DNA of 64,000 bases from Curculioniphilus buchneri (lineage in GTDB: Bacteria; Pseudomonadota; Gammaproteobacteria; Enterobacterales; Enterobacteriaceae): assembly GCF_964275155.1 (NCBI RefSeq), contig NZ_OZ193413.1:1085708-1149707 (forward strand). The letters run 5' to 3'. The notes beneath the pieces are model-generated. The model was not told the DNA's origin and made no database searches. It saw nothing but the letters and a program-made list of their open reading frames with translations. Position numbers and translations under genes: made by a program. Position 1 is the stretch's first letter; each line of letters starts with the position of its first letter. This document shows positions 38,994 through 49,574 of the stretch, piece after piece.

Positions 38994-40406
38994 TCATATT
39001 GCTTTATCAAGCAGCGTTAGATTAGCATATTTTGTTGTATAAAATAATAAACTATGAAATTTTTGTATCAAATGTTCTGTAGGCCCAGTACTTAGTACTG
39101 CCACTAAACTCATGCCGTTTTTTGCCTTCCAAAAAAATTCGATAGGAAAACCTATTAGCTGTTGATAGAGACATTGGATATATAAAGGATTATTAGCTAC
39201 ATCTATGCCAACCAATGCAATTAATGATATGCTTTTGCGTAACTGAAAACGCACAGGTAATCCGGTTTTTTTAAAAATGCATAATGCATTATCAACAGTT
39301 TCGGAAGTATAACATAATTGTAGTAGACAACGATCACGATGTACGCCTACAGCTAATGGTTTCATCTGAGCATATTGTATCACTAAATTCACTTGATTAT
39401 GCACTAACGAAAAATTATTCCTTGATAGGATAGTCAATTCAATTAGATAAACATTATCATGATTAATAATAATTGTTGTCCTTTTACCTGACATTATTTT
39501 TTCACGCTTAATTTGAGTACAGCCTTTTTCTGGTCGATAACTACAACGAAATAATAAATCCACATTTTTACCAAAAATTGGTTGCAATGTCCGAGCATGA
39601 AGAACTGGAGCCGCTAATCGAGCTAATTCATTAGCCTCGTCCAAATGTAATAAAGGTAATAAATAAGCATCTTTTACTTTATGAGGATCAGCGCTATAGA
39701 TACCTGCTATATCGCTCCAAATAGTAATTCGCTGCACGCCAGCAAGTACTCCAATTTGAGTCGCAGAATAATCACTTCCATTTCGACCTAATAGCACAGT
39801 TTCACCCGCTTTATTACGACAAATAAATCCTGTTATTACTAGTCTTTTAGCAAGGTGTTGACTTAAAATTTTCTGTAGAAACGGCCATGAATGATTTGTG
39901 TCTATTTGAGGCTGAACTGCGCGCTCAGCATATAGAAAATTTCGTGCATCCAACCATCGTGCTTGAATATTATTTTGATTAAGTAGAGCAGCCATTAAAC
40001 GTGCAGACCATATTTCTCCATATCCGACGACTTCAGCATATACTGCGTCGGTAATAACAGAGTTAATTATTGTGGCTAATTGTCTCAGTTCTTTGATGAA
40101 AATAGTAAATAGTTGTTTAGCTACCAGAGGTGGTAATAATCCGTTAATAAGACTGGTTTGATACTGTTGTAAATTCTGCTGTATCTGATATCCTATAATA
40201 GGGTTGGTTCGACTTAATGTCAGCCAATTAATGAGTTGATTGGTAGTATTACCTGCTGCAGAAACCACCATTAAATCACCAGGCTGACTATACTTGGCCA
40301 TAATATTCCCAACTCTCTGATAACATTCTGTGTTGGATAGGCTACTTCCGCCAAATTTATGAAGTTGACGACTATTTATATCCTTCATGTTGACTAATGT
40401 ACTCAT
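38994..40406 (-). CDS. metL: Aspartokinase II: MetL reduced to its kinase half
   Basis: E. coli MetL is a bifunctional 810-residue aspartokinase/homoserine dehydrogenase. Here 470 residues align without interruption to the kinase and its regulatory region: QLHKFGGSSL, VVSAAGNTTNQLINWL, AEVVGYGEIWSARLM, VLLGRNGSDYSATQIG, SDIAGIYSADPHKVKDAYLLPLLHLDEANELA and, near the end, VAVLSTGPTEHLIQKFHS. The stop falls where the dehydrogenase NAD-binding loop (E. coli LFGKGNIG) would begin; here it reads LLDKAI-stop. A GAGGT Shine-Dalgarno precedes the ATG. The enzyme should still make aspartyl-4-phosphate for diaminopimelate/lysine but not reduce the semialdehyde to homoserine. metB, its E. coli partner gene, is absent from the window. 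Confidence 0.94.
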   Translation of the reverse strand: MSTLVNMKDINSRQLHKFGGSSLSNTECYQRVGNIMAKYSQPGDLMVVSAAGNTTNQLINWLTLSRTNPIIGYQIQQNLQQYQTSLINGLLPPLVAKQLFTIFIKELRQLATIINSVITDAVYAEVVGYGEIWSARLMAALLNQNNIQARWLDARNFLYAERAVQPQIDTNHSWPFLQKILSQHLAKRLVITGFICRNKAGETVLLGRNGSDYSATQIGVLAGVQRITIWSDIAGIYSADPHKVKDAYLLPLLHLDEANELARLAAPVLHARTLQPIFGKNVDLLFRCSYRPEKGCTQIKREKIMSGKRTTIIINHDNVYLIELTILSRNNFSLVHNQVNLVIQYAQMKPLAVGVHRDRCLLQLCYTSETVDNALCIFKKTGLPVRFQLRKSISLIALVGIDVANNPLYIQCLYQQLIGFPIEFFWKAKNGMSLVAVLSTGPTEHLIQKFHSLLFYTTKYANLTLLDKAI

Positions 40407-42007
40407 ATTTACCTCACAAAGGTATATAGAAATTTTTATAGGCTATTAAATCTATATTGTTTAATTTAATCTTAATAGACACACTCATAATGAGATGTTT
40501 ATTTAGCTAAAGCCATATAATTTTAAAAATTTCTTTTAAATACTTCCTTAGTATACATTATGGATATGATATAACAGATCAATTTTATATCAATTTTATA
40601 TCCTAATTAAAATATTCATAGTGTAGCATTGCAATACATTACATTAAACGTAAATTTTTATCTTTCATTCATTTATAAATATAAAATAGGATATTTAGGC
40701 TATGTATTAAATATGTTATATTGTAACATCATTATTAATCAACCGAACCTAATACGACAATTTTATTCATAGTATTATTGCTAGTATATTTTTATATTTT
40801 ATAATATGATAATTACTGATATAGATATGGAATCTATAATGCTTTATGTGTCATCAATATGACATGATTATGTGATATACCTACATTATTATTTATAGGA
40901 TTGATTATATAAATTAGCCTTTTTATTTATAACATATTATTCTAGCAATAAATTAGAATATTTAAAAAAATATTTTTCATGAAGTTACATCACTGGTTCA
41001 ATTATAGTATTAAAATGAAGTATGTTAAAACAACCAATGAAGTATATGAATAATCTTATGAATTAAATAAAATATATTTATCATTGTCATATTTTTGATA
41101 ATAATAACAGATATTATCTATGTGAAGTAATTTTTAAGAAGTTAGAAAAATTGTGCTATCATGAATAAAATATTTATTAGAATGTCATTACTTTTTATTA
41201 AAAGTTAATATTTAAATAAATAAAAATTAATACAAACAGTTTAGATAAAATGATAATTTTTATTATGGTAAAACCACTAATATAATATTAAACAATATTA
41301 TTAAAATCATTGTGAATAATTTAAAATAATCTAAATTATTAATGCCGTTAGCTATTAAATCTCGTCGATTGAATCATGAAATACTTTTTTGCTTAGATAT
41401 ACCATTTATATGAAACTATAAGAAATTTCTTAAGCTCTATCGCAACATTTATACACATGTTGATAACATAGCTGAAGATTAGTGCTATTTGATTTTTTAT
41501 TCAACAATTTCTACAAATAAAATGATTTGTATCTTATAATCCTAATATATATCAGTTAATAAAATTAAAAAGTAATCTTTGTTTGTAAGATATGTAAAAA
41601 ACGTTGCACTCAATATAAATAAATCTAGTAATTTAATTACTAAAATAGTGTTATATATAAGTAAAAACATAAATCAAGTATATAAGATTATGTTGTTGAA
41701 TAATTAATAATAAATATTATTTTCATGACACGGTGTCACTACTAAAAATTAATGCATAAAATATTGTATGCTTATATTATTTTAGATAACTACTTCTAAA
41801 ATGGCACTTTTGAAAAAGTGAATCCAATCTAATAAATTAACAAACCATGATAAAGTAATGAGGAATCTCCTTTACCTACGTTTCATAAAGAAATCTTATT
41901 TTGAATGACTCGTTATGATATCAATATGATATCTACTCTACTAAGTAATATCAAAAATATATAAAATAATATTGCACTTTTAAACATCATAGGCATGAAC
42001 ACGATCA
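40407..42007. other. Spacer between metL and icd
   Basis: About 1.6 kb, no supported gene; both neighbours are transcribed outwards. It contains a 13-bp palindrome TGACACGGTGTCA (41726-41738), whose GC-containing arms stand out from the surroundings and could be an operator; nothing links it to a known regulator. A plus-strand stretch at 41341-41500 reads open between a few stops but I do not recognise it. Confidence 0.5.
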
Positions 42008-44230
42008 ATGATTAATAAATTTAAAATTATTTACACACTTACCGATGAAGCTCCAGCACTAGCGACATACTCATTATTACCAATAATCCATAAATTTACA
42101 AAATCAATAGGTATTTTTATTGAAACTCGTGATATCTCATTAGCGAGCCGCATTATTGCTAATTTTCCAGAATATCTTAACTCAACACAACGTCTATCTG
42201 ATCATCTAATAGAACTAAGCCAATTAGTAGTTAAGATGGAAGCTAACATTATCAAACTACCAAATATAAGTGCTTCTCTGCCACAAATACAAGCTGCTGT
42301 TATAGAGTTGCAAAATCAAGGCTACGCTTTGCCAAATTATATTGATGACCCAAAAACCAAAGAGGAGGAAGAAATTAATTTCCGTTATGAAAAAATAAAA
42401 GGAAGTGCAGTAAATCCAGTATTGCGTGCAGGTAATTCTGATCGCCGTATATTACCATCAGTAAAAAATTATGCTCGTAAGCATCCGCATTTTATGGGAA
42501 AATGGAATGCATCATCTAGATCTCATGTTGCCCATATGCTACATGATGATTTTTATGGCAGTGAAAAATCTATATTGATTCAACAACATGGAAACATAAG
42601 TATTAACTTCATTAGTTCTTGTGGTGATCAAGAACCTTTAAAAATACACACTGTACAACCTATTGACATTATTGATGCTGCAGTAATGAGTAAGCATGCT
42701 TTCAGCAATTTTATTACTCAGCAGATCCAAGATGCTAAACAAAAAAAGATATTATTATCATTGCACTTAAAAGCAAGTATGATGAAAATATCTGACTCCA
42801 TTATGTTTGGCGTTGTTGTATCTGAATTTTATAAAGAGGTTTTTGACCAATATAGAGAAGAACTGCAAATTATAGGCTTTAATCCCAATAACGGAATTAG
42901 CGATTTATATTTTAAAATCAGTAAATTACCGATAATTAAACAAACGGAAATTATTAAAGCTATAAAGTCATTATATGCTGAACGTCCACAAATTGCAATG
43001 GTAAATTTAGAACAAGAGATTACTAATTTGCATGTACCAAATGGTATGATTATTGATGCTTCTATGCCGGCAATGATTAGAAATGCTGGAAAAATGTGTG
43101 GATCTGATGGAAAATTTCACGACACTAAAGCAATTATCCCTGATCGTTCATACGCTGGTGTTTATCAAACAGTAATTCAAGATTGTAAACAACATGGCGC
43201 TTTTGATCCAACTACTATGGGTAGTATGCATAACATTGGTTTAATGGCAGAACAAGCTGAAGAATATGGCTCACATGATAAAACTTTCCAAATTTCGACC
43301 AATGGTACAGTACATATTATCGACGATACAGGTAAGTTACTTTTAGAGCATCCAGTTGACGTTGGCGATATCTGGCGTATGACTCATACTAAAAGTGAAC
43401 CAATTTACAATTGGGTGAAATTAGCAATTGATCGTACTCGTGAATCAGGTATACCGGCAGTATTCTGGCTGGATCAATCGCGCGCACACGATAGACTTGT
43501 GACCAAACAAGTTCGAAATTGCTTAAAAAATTACGATACTAATGGATTAGATATTCGTATTATGTCTCCGGTAGATGCTACATTATTTTCTATTGAACGA
43601 ATCAGGAAAGGTAAAGATATTATCTCAGTTACAGGAAATGTACTACGAGACTATTTAACAGACTTATTTCCTATTATAGAATTAGGAAGTAGCTCTAAAA
43701 TGCTATCTATAGTACCGTTAATGGCTGGTGGAACTTTATTTGAAACTGGTGCTGGAGGCACTGCACCTAACCATGTGCAACAGTTTATAAAGGAAAATCA
43801 TTTGCGTTGGGATTCATTAGGAGAATTTATAGCATTATTTGCTTCATTAGAACGCATTGGTACTTTTTATGATAATAGAAAAACTAAAATTTTAGCAAAC
43901 ATGCTTGACAACGCAATTAATAAACTACTATCTGCTAATAAATTTCCATCTGGAAAAGTAGGAGAACTCGATACTCGTGGAAGCCATTTTTATTTAGCAT
44001 TATTCTGGGCACAAGCCCTAGCAGAGCAAAATGAAGATTTCTCTCTGAAACATCATTTCACTACTTTTTCGCACCAACTAACTAATAATGAAGAAAATAT
44101 TATCTCTGATATTAATTTAGGACAAGGAAAAAACGTAGATATTGGCGGATATTACCACCCACATTCAAAGCTCGTCAAAAAAATCATGTGTCCTAGCGTA
44201 CGATTTAGTAATATCTTACAATTGATATAA
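42008..44230 (+). CDS. icd: Monomeric NADP-dependent isocitrate dehydrogenase
   Basis: Oxidative decarboxylation of isocitrate to 2-oxoglutarate with NADPH formation. At 740 residues it belongs to the large monomeric type II family (about 740), unrelated in size to the 416-residue dimeric Icd of E. coli. Conserved blocks: KIIYTLTDEAPALATYSLLPII at the N-terminus, EANIIKLPNISAS, GSAVNPVLRAGNSDRR (substrate region), ARKHPHFMG, MIIDASMPAMIRNAGKMC, VFWLDQSRAHD, MAGGTLFETGAGGTAPNHVQQF and LDTRGSHFYLALFWAQALA. No Shine-Dalgarno is obvious before the ATG. In a reduced genome it supplies 2-oxoglutarate for glutamate and NADPH. The symbol is the generic one; some genomes use icd2. Confidence 0.95.
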   Translation: MINKFKIIYTLTDEAPALATYSLLPIIHKFTKSIGIFIETRDISLASRIIANFPEYLNSTQRLSDHLIELSQLVVKMEANIIKLPNISASLPQIQAAVIELQNQGYALPNYIDDPKTKEEEEINFRYEKIKGSAVNPVLRAGNSDRRILPSVKNYARKHPHFMGKWNASSRSHVAHMLHDDFYGSEKSILIQQHGNISINFISSCGDQEPLKIHTVQPIDIIDAAVMSKHAFSNFITQQIQDAKQKKILLSLHLKASMMKISDSIMFGVVVSEFYKEVFDQYREELQIIGFNPNNGISDLYFKISKLPIIKQTEIIKAIKSLYAERPQIAMVNLEQEITNLHVPNGMIIDASMPAMIRNAGKMCGSDGKFHDTKAIIPDRSYAGVYQTVIQDCKQHGAFDPTTMGSMHNIGLMAEQAEEYGSHDKTFQISTNGTVHIIDDTGKLLLEHPVDVGDIWRMTHTKSEPIYNWVKLAIDRTRESGIPAVFWLDQSRAHDRLVTKQVRNCLKNYDTNGLDIRIMSPVDATLFSIERIRKGKDIISVTGNVLRDYLTDLFPIIELGSSSKMLSIVPLMAGGTLFETGAGGTAPNHVQQFIKENHLRWDSLGEFIALFASLERIGTFYDNRKTKILANMLDNAINKLLSANKFPSGKVGELDTRGSHFYLALFWAQALAEQNEDFSLKHHFTTFSHQLTNNEENIISDINLGQGKNVDIGGYYHPHSKLVKKIMCPSVRFSNILQLI

Positions 44231-45993
44231 AGTTTAGATGTTTGATAGATTCTTCCTTCTAGTCCATCTCATTCAAGCAGCAATAGGCATTAAATTTGAT
44301 ATACTGAATATTCTAAAGAATGAGGCTAATTATATATGCTTTGAGAAAAAAGAAACAATATAAATAGTAATGCATAGCTGCGTGATACTTTACTTATAAT
44401 TAGTTGAGTCAACTAGGTATTTTAAAAATTGTATGTAATATATTATAAAGAAGAAAATAAGTTAGTTAATTTTTATATTTTAACCGTTTTAAATCACAAG
44501 TTATTAATTTTAGTTTTTAGTAAAAATTATACTTTTCATTACATTATTTACCACTCATTCTTTTTGAATGAAAGAGAATTGGATGATGGTAATTTATACC
44601 ATGTCGCCTATTTATGTAATATTCTTTTGTATGTAATAATCAATTATATTTAACATTGAAATTCACTGTTATTCTAACTTATTTAGAATAATAACAAATT
44701 GATATTATAATGATTTCTGAACATTAATTAATGGATGAGCGTATCGCTTTTACATCTAGTAATTAGAGTATTTTAAATTCCACAGACATTTTAATTTCCA
44801 GAATCAGTACTACTAGTAAACTTTTTTATTAATCAAAAATGGTAATTTTTAAGACTAATTTTAGTGTGTCTACTATATCTAAGATCAATACTTTACTGAA
44901 AGTATATATCTCTTTTTTTACAAAAGAGAATCGGTAACTAAATTGCATTAACAAATCGTAAGGTATTCTCAATATTTTATTAAAACTATGATGATATTTA
45001 TGTTAATATTGATGCATTTTATATTTAAAATTTAGCTATTATGGTTCAGTTTCTAGTGTTTATGAAATAAATTTGACGATAAATTTTTTGGTTTTTTAAA
45101 ACATAGCACTTCTAGCTAGTAAAATTTTATCGTCTCAATCTAACTAAGGAATTGATAACAAAATAGATTAATGATGAATCATCATATTTATAGATTAATT
45201 TGATAAAAAAAATTACATAAATAAAAAAATACTACATACGATGTATTCTTATTGACATTGACATACCCCAAAACCTGTAACTAATTGAAAATTAGTATTT
45301 AGTATATAGATTAATTGTGATGCTTTTTATCATACATACAATATTTAATTAACTAATTTAACATTGTACACATAACAATCAACCACATTGTTGGTCATTT
45401 ATTTGTCACTATAAAATAACTTTTTTAATAAAAACAACAAAATTTACATATTTTTTCCATGCATAAAAATTTAGCGAAACAATAAAGTAATGCAAACAGC
45501 ATCATGTTTTAAAATGACATTTTAAATAATTATTACTAATTTTTTAGGATATTCATCCTGACAATAAAGAATTTTTTTATCACTGTATATTATTTTAAAA
45601 AAATAAAATATGGAATAACATGTAAAATCAATGTTTATTATATAATTTCCTTCCATAGAAGAGCAATCAGATTAACTCCATGTTAAATATAGTCGTAAGA
45701 AGCATTACTTTGACCATCAATAATTAATAATGAAAAACCCCATACTTCACTTATATTAAGAGTATGAATGGACATATTTAATATTTTATATTCGTTATCT
45801 AGCAAGATATCAACAACAGAGTTGGTCGGATGTATGAAATATTATATCAATCTTATTCTCTAATATTAAAATACCAGAAATATCGCATGCTCTCTTGTAA
45901 TTTCATACAATTAAATCAAAAACAGTATGATCTAATTATAATTCGTTCATTAGCAATGAACGGGGGCATGATGGCTAGTATTAACTAGTTTGA
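44231..45993. other. Spacer between icd and tsgA
   Basis: About 1.76 kb lying 3' of both flanking genes. No supported gene; one 74-codon open frame near 44.5 kb looks like chance. A hairpin at 45944-45962 is well placed to end tsgA transcription. Confidence 0.55.
45944..45962 (-). terminator. Hairpin after tsgA
   Basis: Perfect 8-bp stem (CGTTCATT with AATGAACG) and AGC loop, 31 bases past the tsgA stop on the minus strand. The following bases in the direction of transcription are A/T-rich but not a pure U-run, so termination may be weak. Confidence 0.5.
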
Positions 45994-47172
45994 TTATGAA
46001 TTTTTTTCATGACGGCTGATAAAACCTAATAAGAAACATAAGATAAACACTATTACATAGAGTAAGTTAGAAAATTGTAATGCTACACGGATACTATAGT
46101 TTTCCACTATAAAACCAGTGACGACGAATGTTAACATAGTCCCAATAGTGCCACAAGTCAGAATAAAATTGACTAATTTTGGTGATGTCACTTTAGTTTG
46201 CTGAGAACCAAGAGTAATAATGGTAGTGTAAATAGCACTTGATATAAAACCTAGACCTATAAGAGACCAGGCTAAGAAGATAACATCATTGGTTTGGATA
46301 AATACATACATAATTGTTGCCGAAAGCGCAGATAGAACCGTGACAGTTCGTTGTAAATCAAACAAACGTAGCAATGGGCTAAATATCCACATTCCAACCA
46401 TATAAGCAAACCAAAAATTACTCACTAACTTACCAGCATGTTCTATATTCAAATGAAAACGTGAGATTACATATTCTGGTATCCATGAAATAAAACCAAG
46501 CTGACCTAAAATATAACATAGCGCCGCTATCGCTAATAGCGCAACACTTAATCCCCATTTTTCTCTTTTCTGTAAGCTTTGATTTGAAATATCAGTACGT
46601 TTAGTGCTTAAAATTGGAAAATCAGATAACATGGTTAGAACAAAGATAATTATATACAACGCACCAATAGAGGCATATACCCAATACCACATAATATGAT
46701 GTGCTAATAATGTCCCTGCCAGTAGAGGAAATAAAATACCGGCCATGCTAAAAAAAGAATCGGTAAATAACAAACGTGCACCACGCTGTCGTCCAGCATA
46801 AAGATAAGTAATTAAATAGGTACCAATAGACATTGTGATGCCGCTAACAATGCCAAGAACAAACATTGATAAGGAAAAAATGATCAAATTATAACTTTTC
46901 ATTAAACCTAATACGGCTAAAACCATTAAAAAAAAACCTGATATCAATTGTCGTTTTAAAGAAATGATCTCCATTAACCAGGCATTGAAAAAAATTGCTA
47001 TCAAAATCCCTGAATTAAGAAAAGTAAATGTATGGCTCATATTTGAAATAGGTATTTTAAAATAATCAGCAATATTTCCTAACACCACGCCAGTAACGAT
47101 AACCAATGCTCCTGTTAAACCGTAAGATAAAAAACTAATCCACATCAGCTTTAACTTGTTTGTAAGATTCAT
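45994..47172 (-). CDS. tsgA: Major facilitator superfamily transporter TsgA
   Basis: Twelve-helix MFS protein close to E. coli TsgA (YhfC), a family of unknown substrate grouped with the FucP-like sugar permeases. Matching blocks include MWISFLSYGLTGALVIVTGVVLGNIADYF, NTFTFLN-like HTFTFLNSGILIAIFFNAWLMEI, GRQRGARLLFTDSFFSMAGILFPLLAG, ALCYILGQLGFISWIPEY, and near the end LGSQQTKVTSPKLVNFILTCGTIGTMLTFVVTG. I start at 47172 because that equals the E. coli N-terminus (392 residues); an ATG at 47196 would add eight residues, and neither has a good Shine-Dalgarno. Transporters are few in reduced genomes, so retention suggests it moves something the symbiosis needs. Confidence 0.93.
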   Translation of the reverse strand: MNLTNKLKLMWISFLSYGLTGALVIVTGVVLGNIADYFKIPISNMSHTFTFLNSGILIAIFFNAWLMEIISLKRQLISGFFLMVLAVLGLMKSYNLIIFSLSMFVLGIVSGITMSIGTYLITYLYAGRQRGARLLFTDSFFSMAGILFPLLAGTLLAHHIMWYWVYASIGALYIIIFVLTMLSDFPILSTKRTDISNQSLQKREKWGLSVALLAIAALCYILGQLGFISWIPEYVISRFHLNIEHAGKLVSNFWFAYMVGMWIFSPLLRLFDLQRTVTVLSALSATIMYVFIQTNDVIFLAWSLIGLGFISSAIYTTIITLGSQQTKVTSPKLVNFILTCGTIGTMLTFVVTGFIVENYSIRVALQFSNLLYVIVFILCFLLGFISRHEKNS

Positions 47173-48645
47173 ATCTAATACAACTTTTATGTTCATTAAA
47201 AATTAGAAACACTAAATCCATTTCAGATGGATCTAGTCGCGTATCCTATAAAGTTTATAATAATAACATGATTAACTGATTATTTATTTGATTATTTATT
47301 GTCTGCTGTCTTGTAAATAATATTATTTATTTTCTAAAAAATTTTAGAAAAAATATTTTATTATTATGTCACCGATCTTATTAAATAAGTCATCTTTTAT
47401 GTAAAGATATTGTCAGTATCAATAGAATTAGTTTAACCAACTTGTTTTATGAGCTTCTGGATTCATATTCACTATGTTATTTTATACGCCACTTTTTCGT
47501 TTATCTAAACTCATATCATAAAATGATTATAAAAATATTTAGATATTAGGTATGAAAAGATAATAAAGTTATTAGATATCATTAACAGCTTAAGATTAAT
47601 AAGAGTATTTGGTTTAGTGTCATGAAATCTAATTGTATGACGTATTGATATAATGGTTGTTTATCATACTAAAAATAGTCAATAGTAATTTAAGAAAATT
47701 TTTTTATCTAGGTACTGTATTAGTAAGCATTGTAAAAAGATTTGATTTAACAATCTGAAAATAACTATATTGTATGAATATAAATAAATTCAATCAATTG
47801 AGTATCGATAAGTTTATCGATATTCAGTTAAAACTACATATATCACACATGTGCATTATAGTTTACTCCATACTAGAGTACATATTGCGTCTTTTTTGCT
47901 TTGACGATATATTATAGATATAATAAGCTGATTAGTCATTAATATTATTAATTTAATTTAACATTTATCCGGAACCTATATATGTATATCTTTTTATATA
48001 CTAACTTGAATCATCTATTAGTTTTTTAAAACTTCAATGAAGTTATAGTGTCAATAATATATTGAACTAATTAATAAGCATACCACACTGTTATGTATAA
48101 CAGTTTATGTGCTAGTGAAAAAACTACCATAATTGATATATATTAATATGTTTACTATGCACTAATATTTAAATATTTTTGCTATCACATAAAATTTTAG
48201 TGATCACGCACGTTTTTTGAAAAGTGTGCAGAATATTTACTATTTAACAATTTTAAAATTAAAGGCAAAATGCCTAATCAATATTTTGTTCTTCATCTTT
48301 TTATCAGTTTGATATTATTTAATTTTCATAAGATGAATTTCAATGAAATACTCCCGAAACTTTATTCAAAAAATAAACTATTATTATCTAATAACCAAAA
48401 ATATTATTTATTCATAAATTAAAACTACGTCTACAATTGAATACTAAGCAACAAGTTTTTGCCATACAAGTCAACTTACAACATCAATCACGATCATCAT
48501 CGTATGAATAATTGATTAATTTCTGTAGAAAAAGAGAATTCAATTGCTGAATGAAAAATAATTACTAAAGATTTTTCAAGTTTCTCCGAATTAGGAAAAT
48601 AATAATTTTATTGTTAATTTTGACAGTTATAGGAGGATATTAATA
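47173..48645. other. Spacer between tsgA and yqcA
   Basis: About 1.47 kb from which both neighbours are read outwards. No supported gene. It contains two compact perfect hairpins with a two-base GT centre, 47803-47822 and 48088-48103. The yqcA promoter should lie near the right end. Confidence 0.5.
47803..47822. repeat. Perfect 9-bp inverted repeat with GT centre
   Basis: Arms TATCGATAA and TTATCGATA flank a two-base GT. As DNA it is a 20-bp near-palindrome, operator-like in size; it lies about 630 bases upstream of tsgA and 820 upstream of yqcA. No known regulator site matches that I can name. Confidence 0.5.
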
Positions 48646-49092
48646 ATGGCAAAAGTAGGGATTTTTGTTGGTACAGTATATGGTAACTCTCTATTTGTTG
48701 CCGAAGAAGTGAAATTAGTATTAATGACACAAGGTCATCAGGTAGTTATATTTGAAGATGGCAATTTTGAACAATGGAAAATTTATTCCAATCGGGTGAT
48801 TTTAATCATCACTTCTACTACCGGACAAGGTAGTCTTCCAAACAATATTATTCCACTTTTTCAACAAATAAAAAACACATTAGAAAGACAAATATTATTA
48901 CGTTATGGTATTATAGCTTTAGGAGATAAAAATTATGATACTTTTTGCAATGCAGGACATATATTTGACGTACTTTTGCAAAAAAAAGATGCTACACGTG
49001 TAGGCAATCTTATAAAGATTGATACTTTAGAACATCCTGATTCAAGTGCTATAGCTTGTTCTTGGGCAAGAAAATGGAATGTTTTGCTTTAA
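48646..49092 (+). CDS. yqcA: Flavodoxin YqcA
   Basis: Small FMN-binding electron carrier, 148 residues. It matches E. coli YqcA better than its paralogue MioC: VGIFVGTVYGNSLFVAEEV (phosphate-binding loop GTVYGNS), FEDGNFEQW, ITSTTGQGSLPNNIIPLFQQIK, LRYGIIALGDKNYDTFCNAG and the C-terminal WARKWNVLL. The start has a perfect AGGAGG Shine-Dalgarno six to eight bases upstream, the best in the window, suggesting strong translation. Its E. coli neighbour truC is absent. Flavodoxins serve several radical-SAM or reductive enzymes; the partner here is unknown. Confidence 0.93.
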   Translation: MAKVGIFVGTVYGNSLFVAEEVKLVLMTQGHQVVIFEDGNFEQWKIYSNRVILIITSTTGQGSLPNNIIPLFQQIKNTLERQILLRYGIIALGDKNYDTFCNAGHIFDVLLQKKDATRVGNLIKIDTLEHPDSSAIACSWARKWNVLL

Positions 49093-49416
49093 ATTTGATC
49101 TTTTTATAAAAAAATCATATACATCCATACTGCTTTTGATTAGCTTAAAATGGAACAATAGTGAAGCATATGGGTACAATAGTTTAAATTTTTTTATAAA
49201 AAACTTTATACGTATACATATACTCTACGTTTTTGAACACATTTATTTTAAAAAATGAATTTTCATCAGATTTTTTATTCATTAGTGTTAACACTATCTG
49301 AACTACGCTTCCTTCAATTGTAAGTGATTTAATAATTTTTTCAATATTCTGACATTGCTTTTTTATTTAAAAAATCGAACTCCTTTTGAAATTTGATGTG
49401 GTATTTTTTTTCTCTC
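49093..49416. other. Spacer between yqcA and the dnaK promoter
   Basis: About 320 AT-rich bases, no gene or other supported element before the heat-shock promoter. Confidence 0.6.
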
Positions 49417-49450
49417 TCCCCTTGATGAAGAAACATCAAGACCCCATTTT
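49417..49450 (+). promoter_or_regulatory. Sigma-32 heat-shock promoter of dnaK
   Basis: A -35 element CCCCTTGATG and a -10 element CCCCATTTT separated by 14 bases, nearly the same as the E. coli dnaK P1 promoter, about 125 bases before the dnaK start. The spacer forms a perfect 7-bp inverted repeat with the -35 core (CTTGATG at 49421-49427, CATCAAG at 49434-49440). It implies a working RpoH regulon. Confidence 0.88.
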
Positions 49451-49574
49451 ACTGTATATCCAAAATTGTTGCACCCAGGGTAGGATCTAGTGGAAATAAC
49501 TTGAAAAATCCATGATTGGCCACATATGAGAGTTATAACCACAATAAAATTGAAATTTTAGTGGAGATGTTTAG

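Noticed and set aside
44429..44653. A 74-codon plus-strand open frame after icd
   Set aside because: Composed of AT-rich codons, no recognisable family, no convincing Shine-Dalgarno, and it lies in decayed spacer; such lengths arise by chance here.
48646..49092. Calling the flavodoxin mioC and hence a nearby oriC
   Set aside because: The residues match YqcA (GTVYGNSLFVAEE, STTGQG, LRYGIIALGD) better than MioC, and no DnaA-box cluster is near.
49421..49440. CIRCE element for HrcA at the dnaK promoter
   Set aside because: The arms CTTGATG/CATCAAG and 6-base loop do not fit the TTAGCACTC-N9-GAGTGCTAA consensus, and HrcA is not expected in Enterobacterales.
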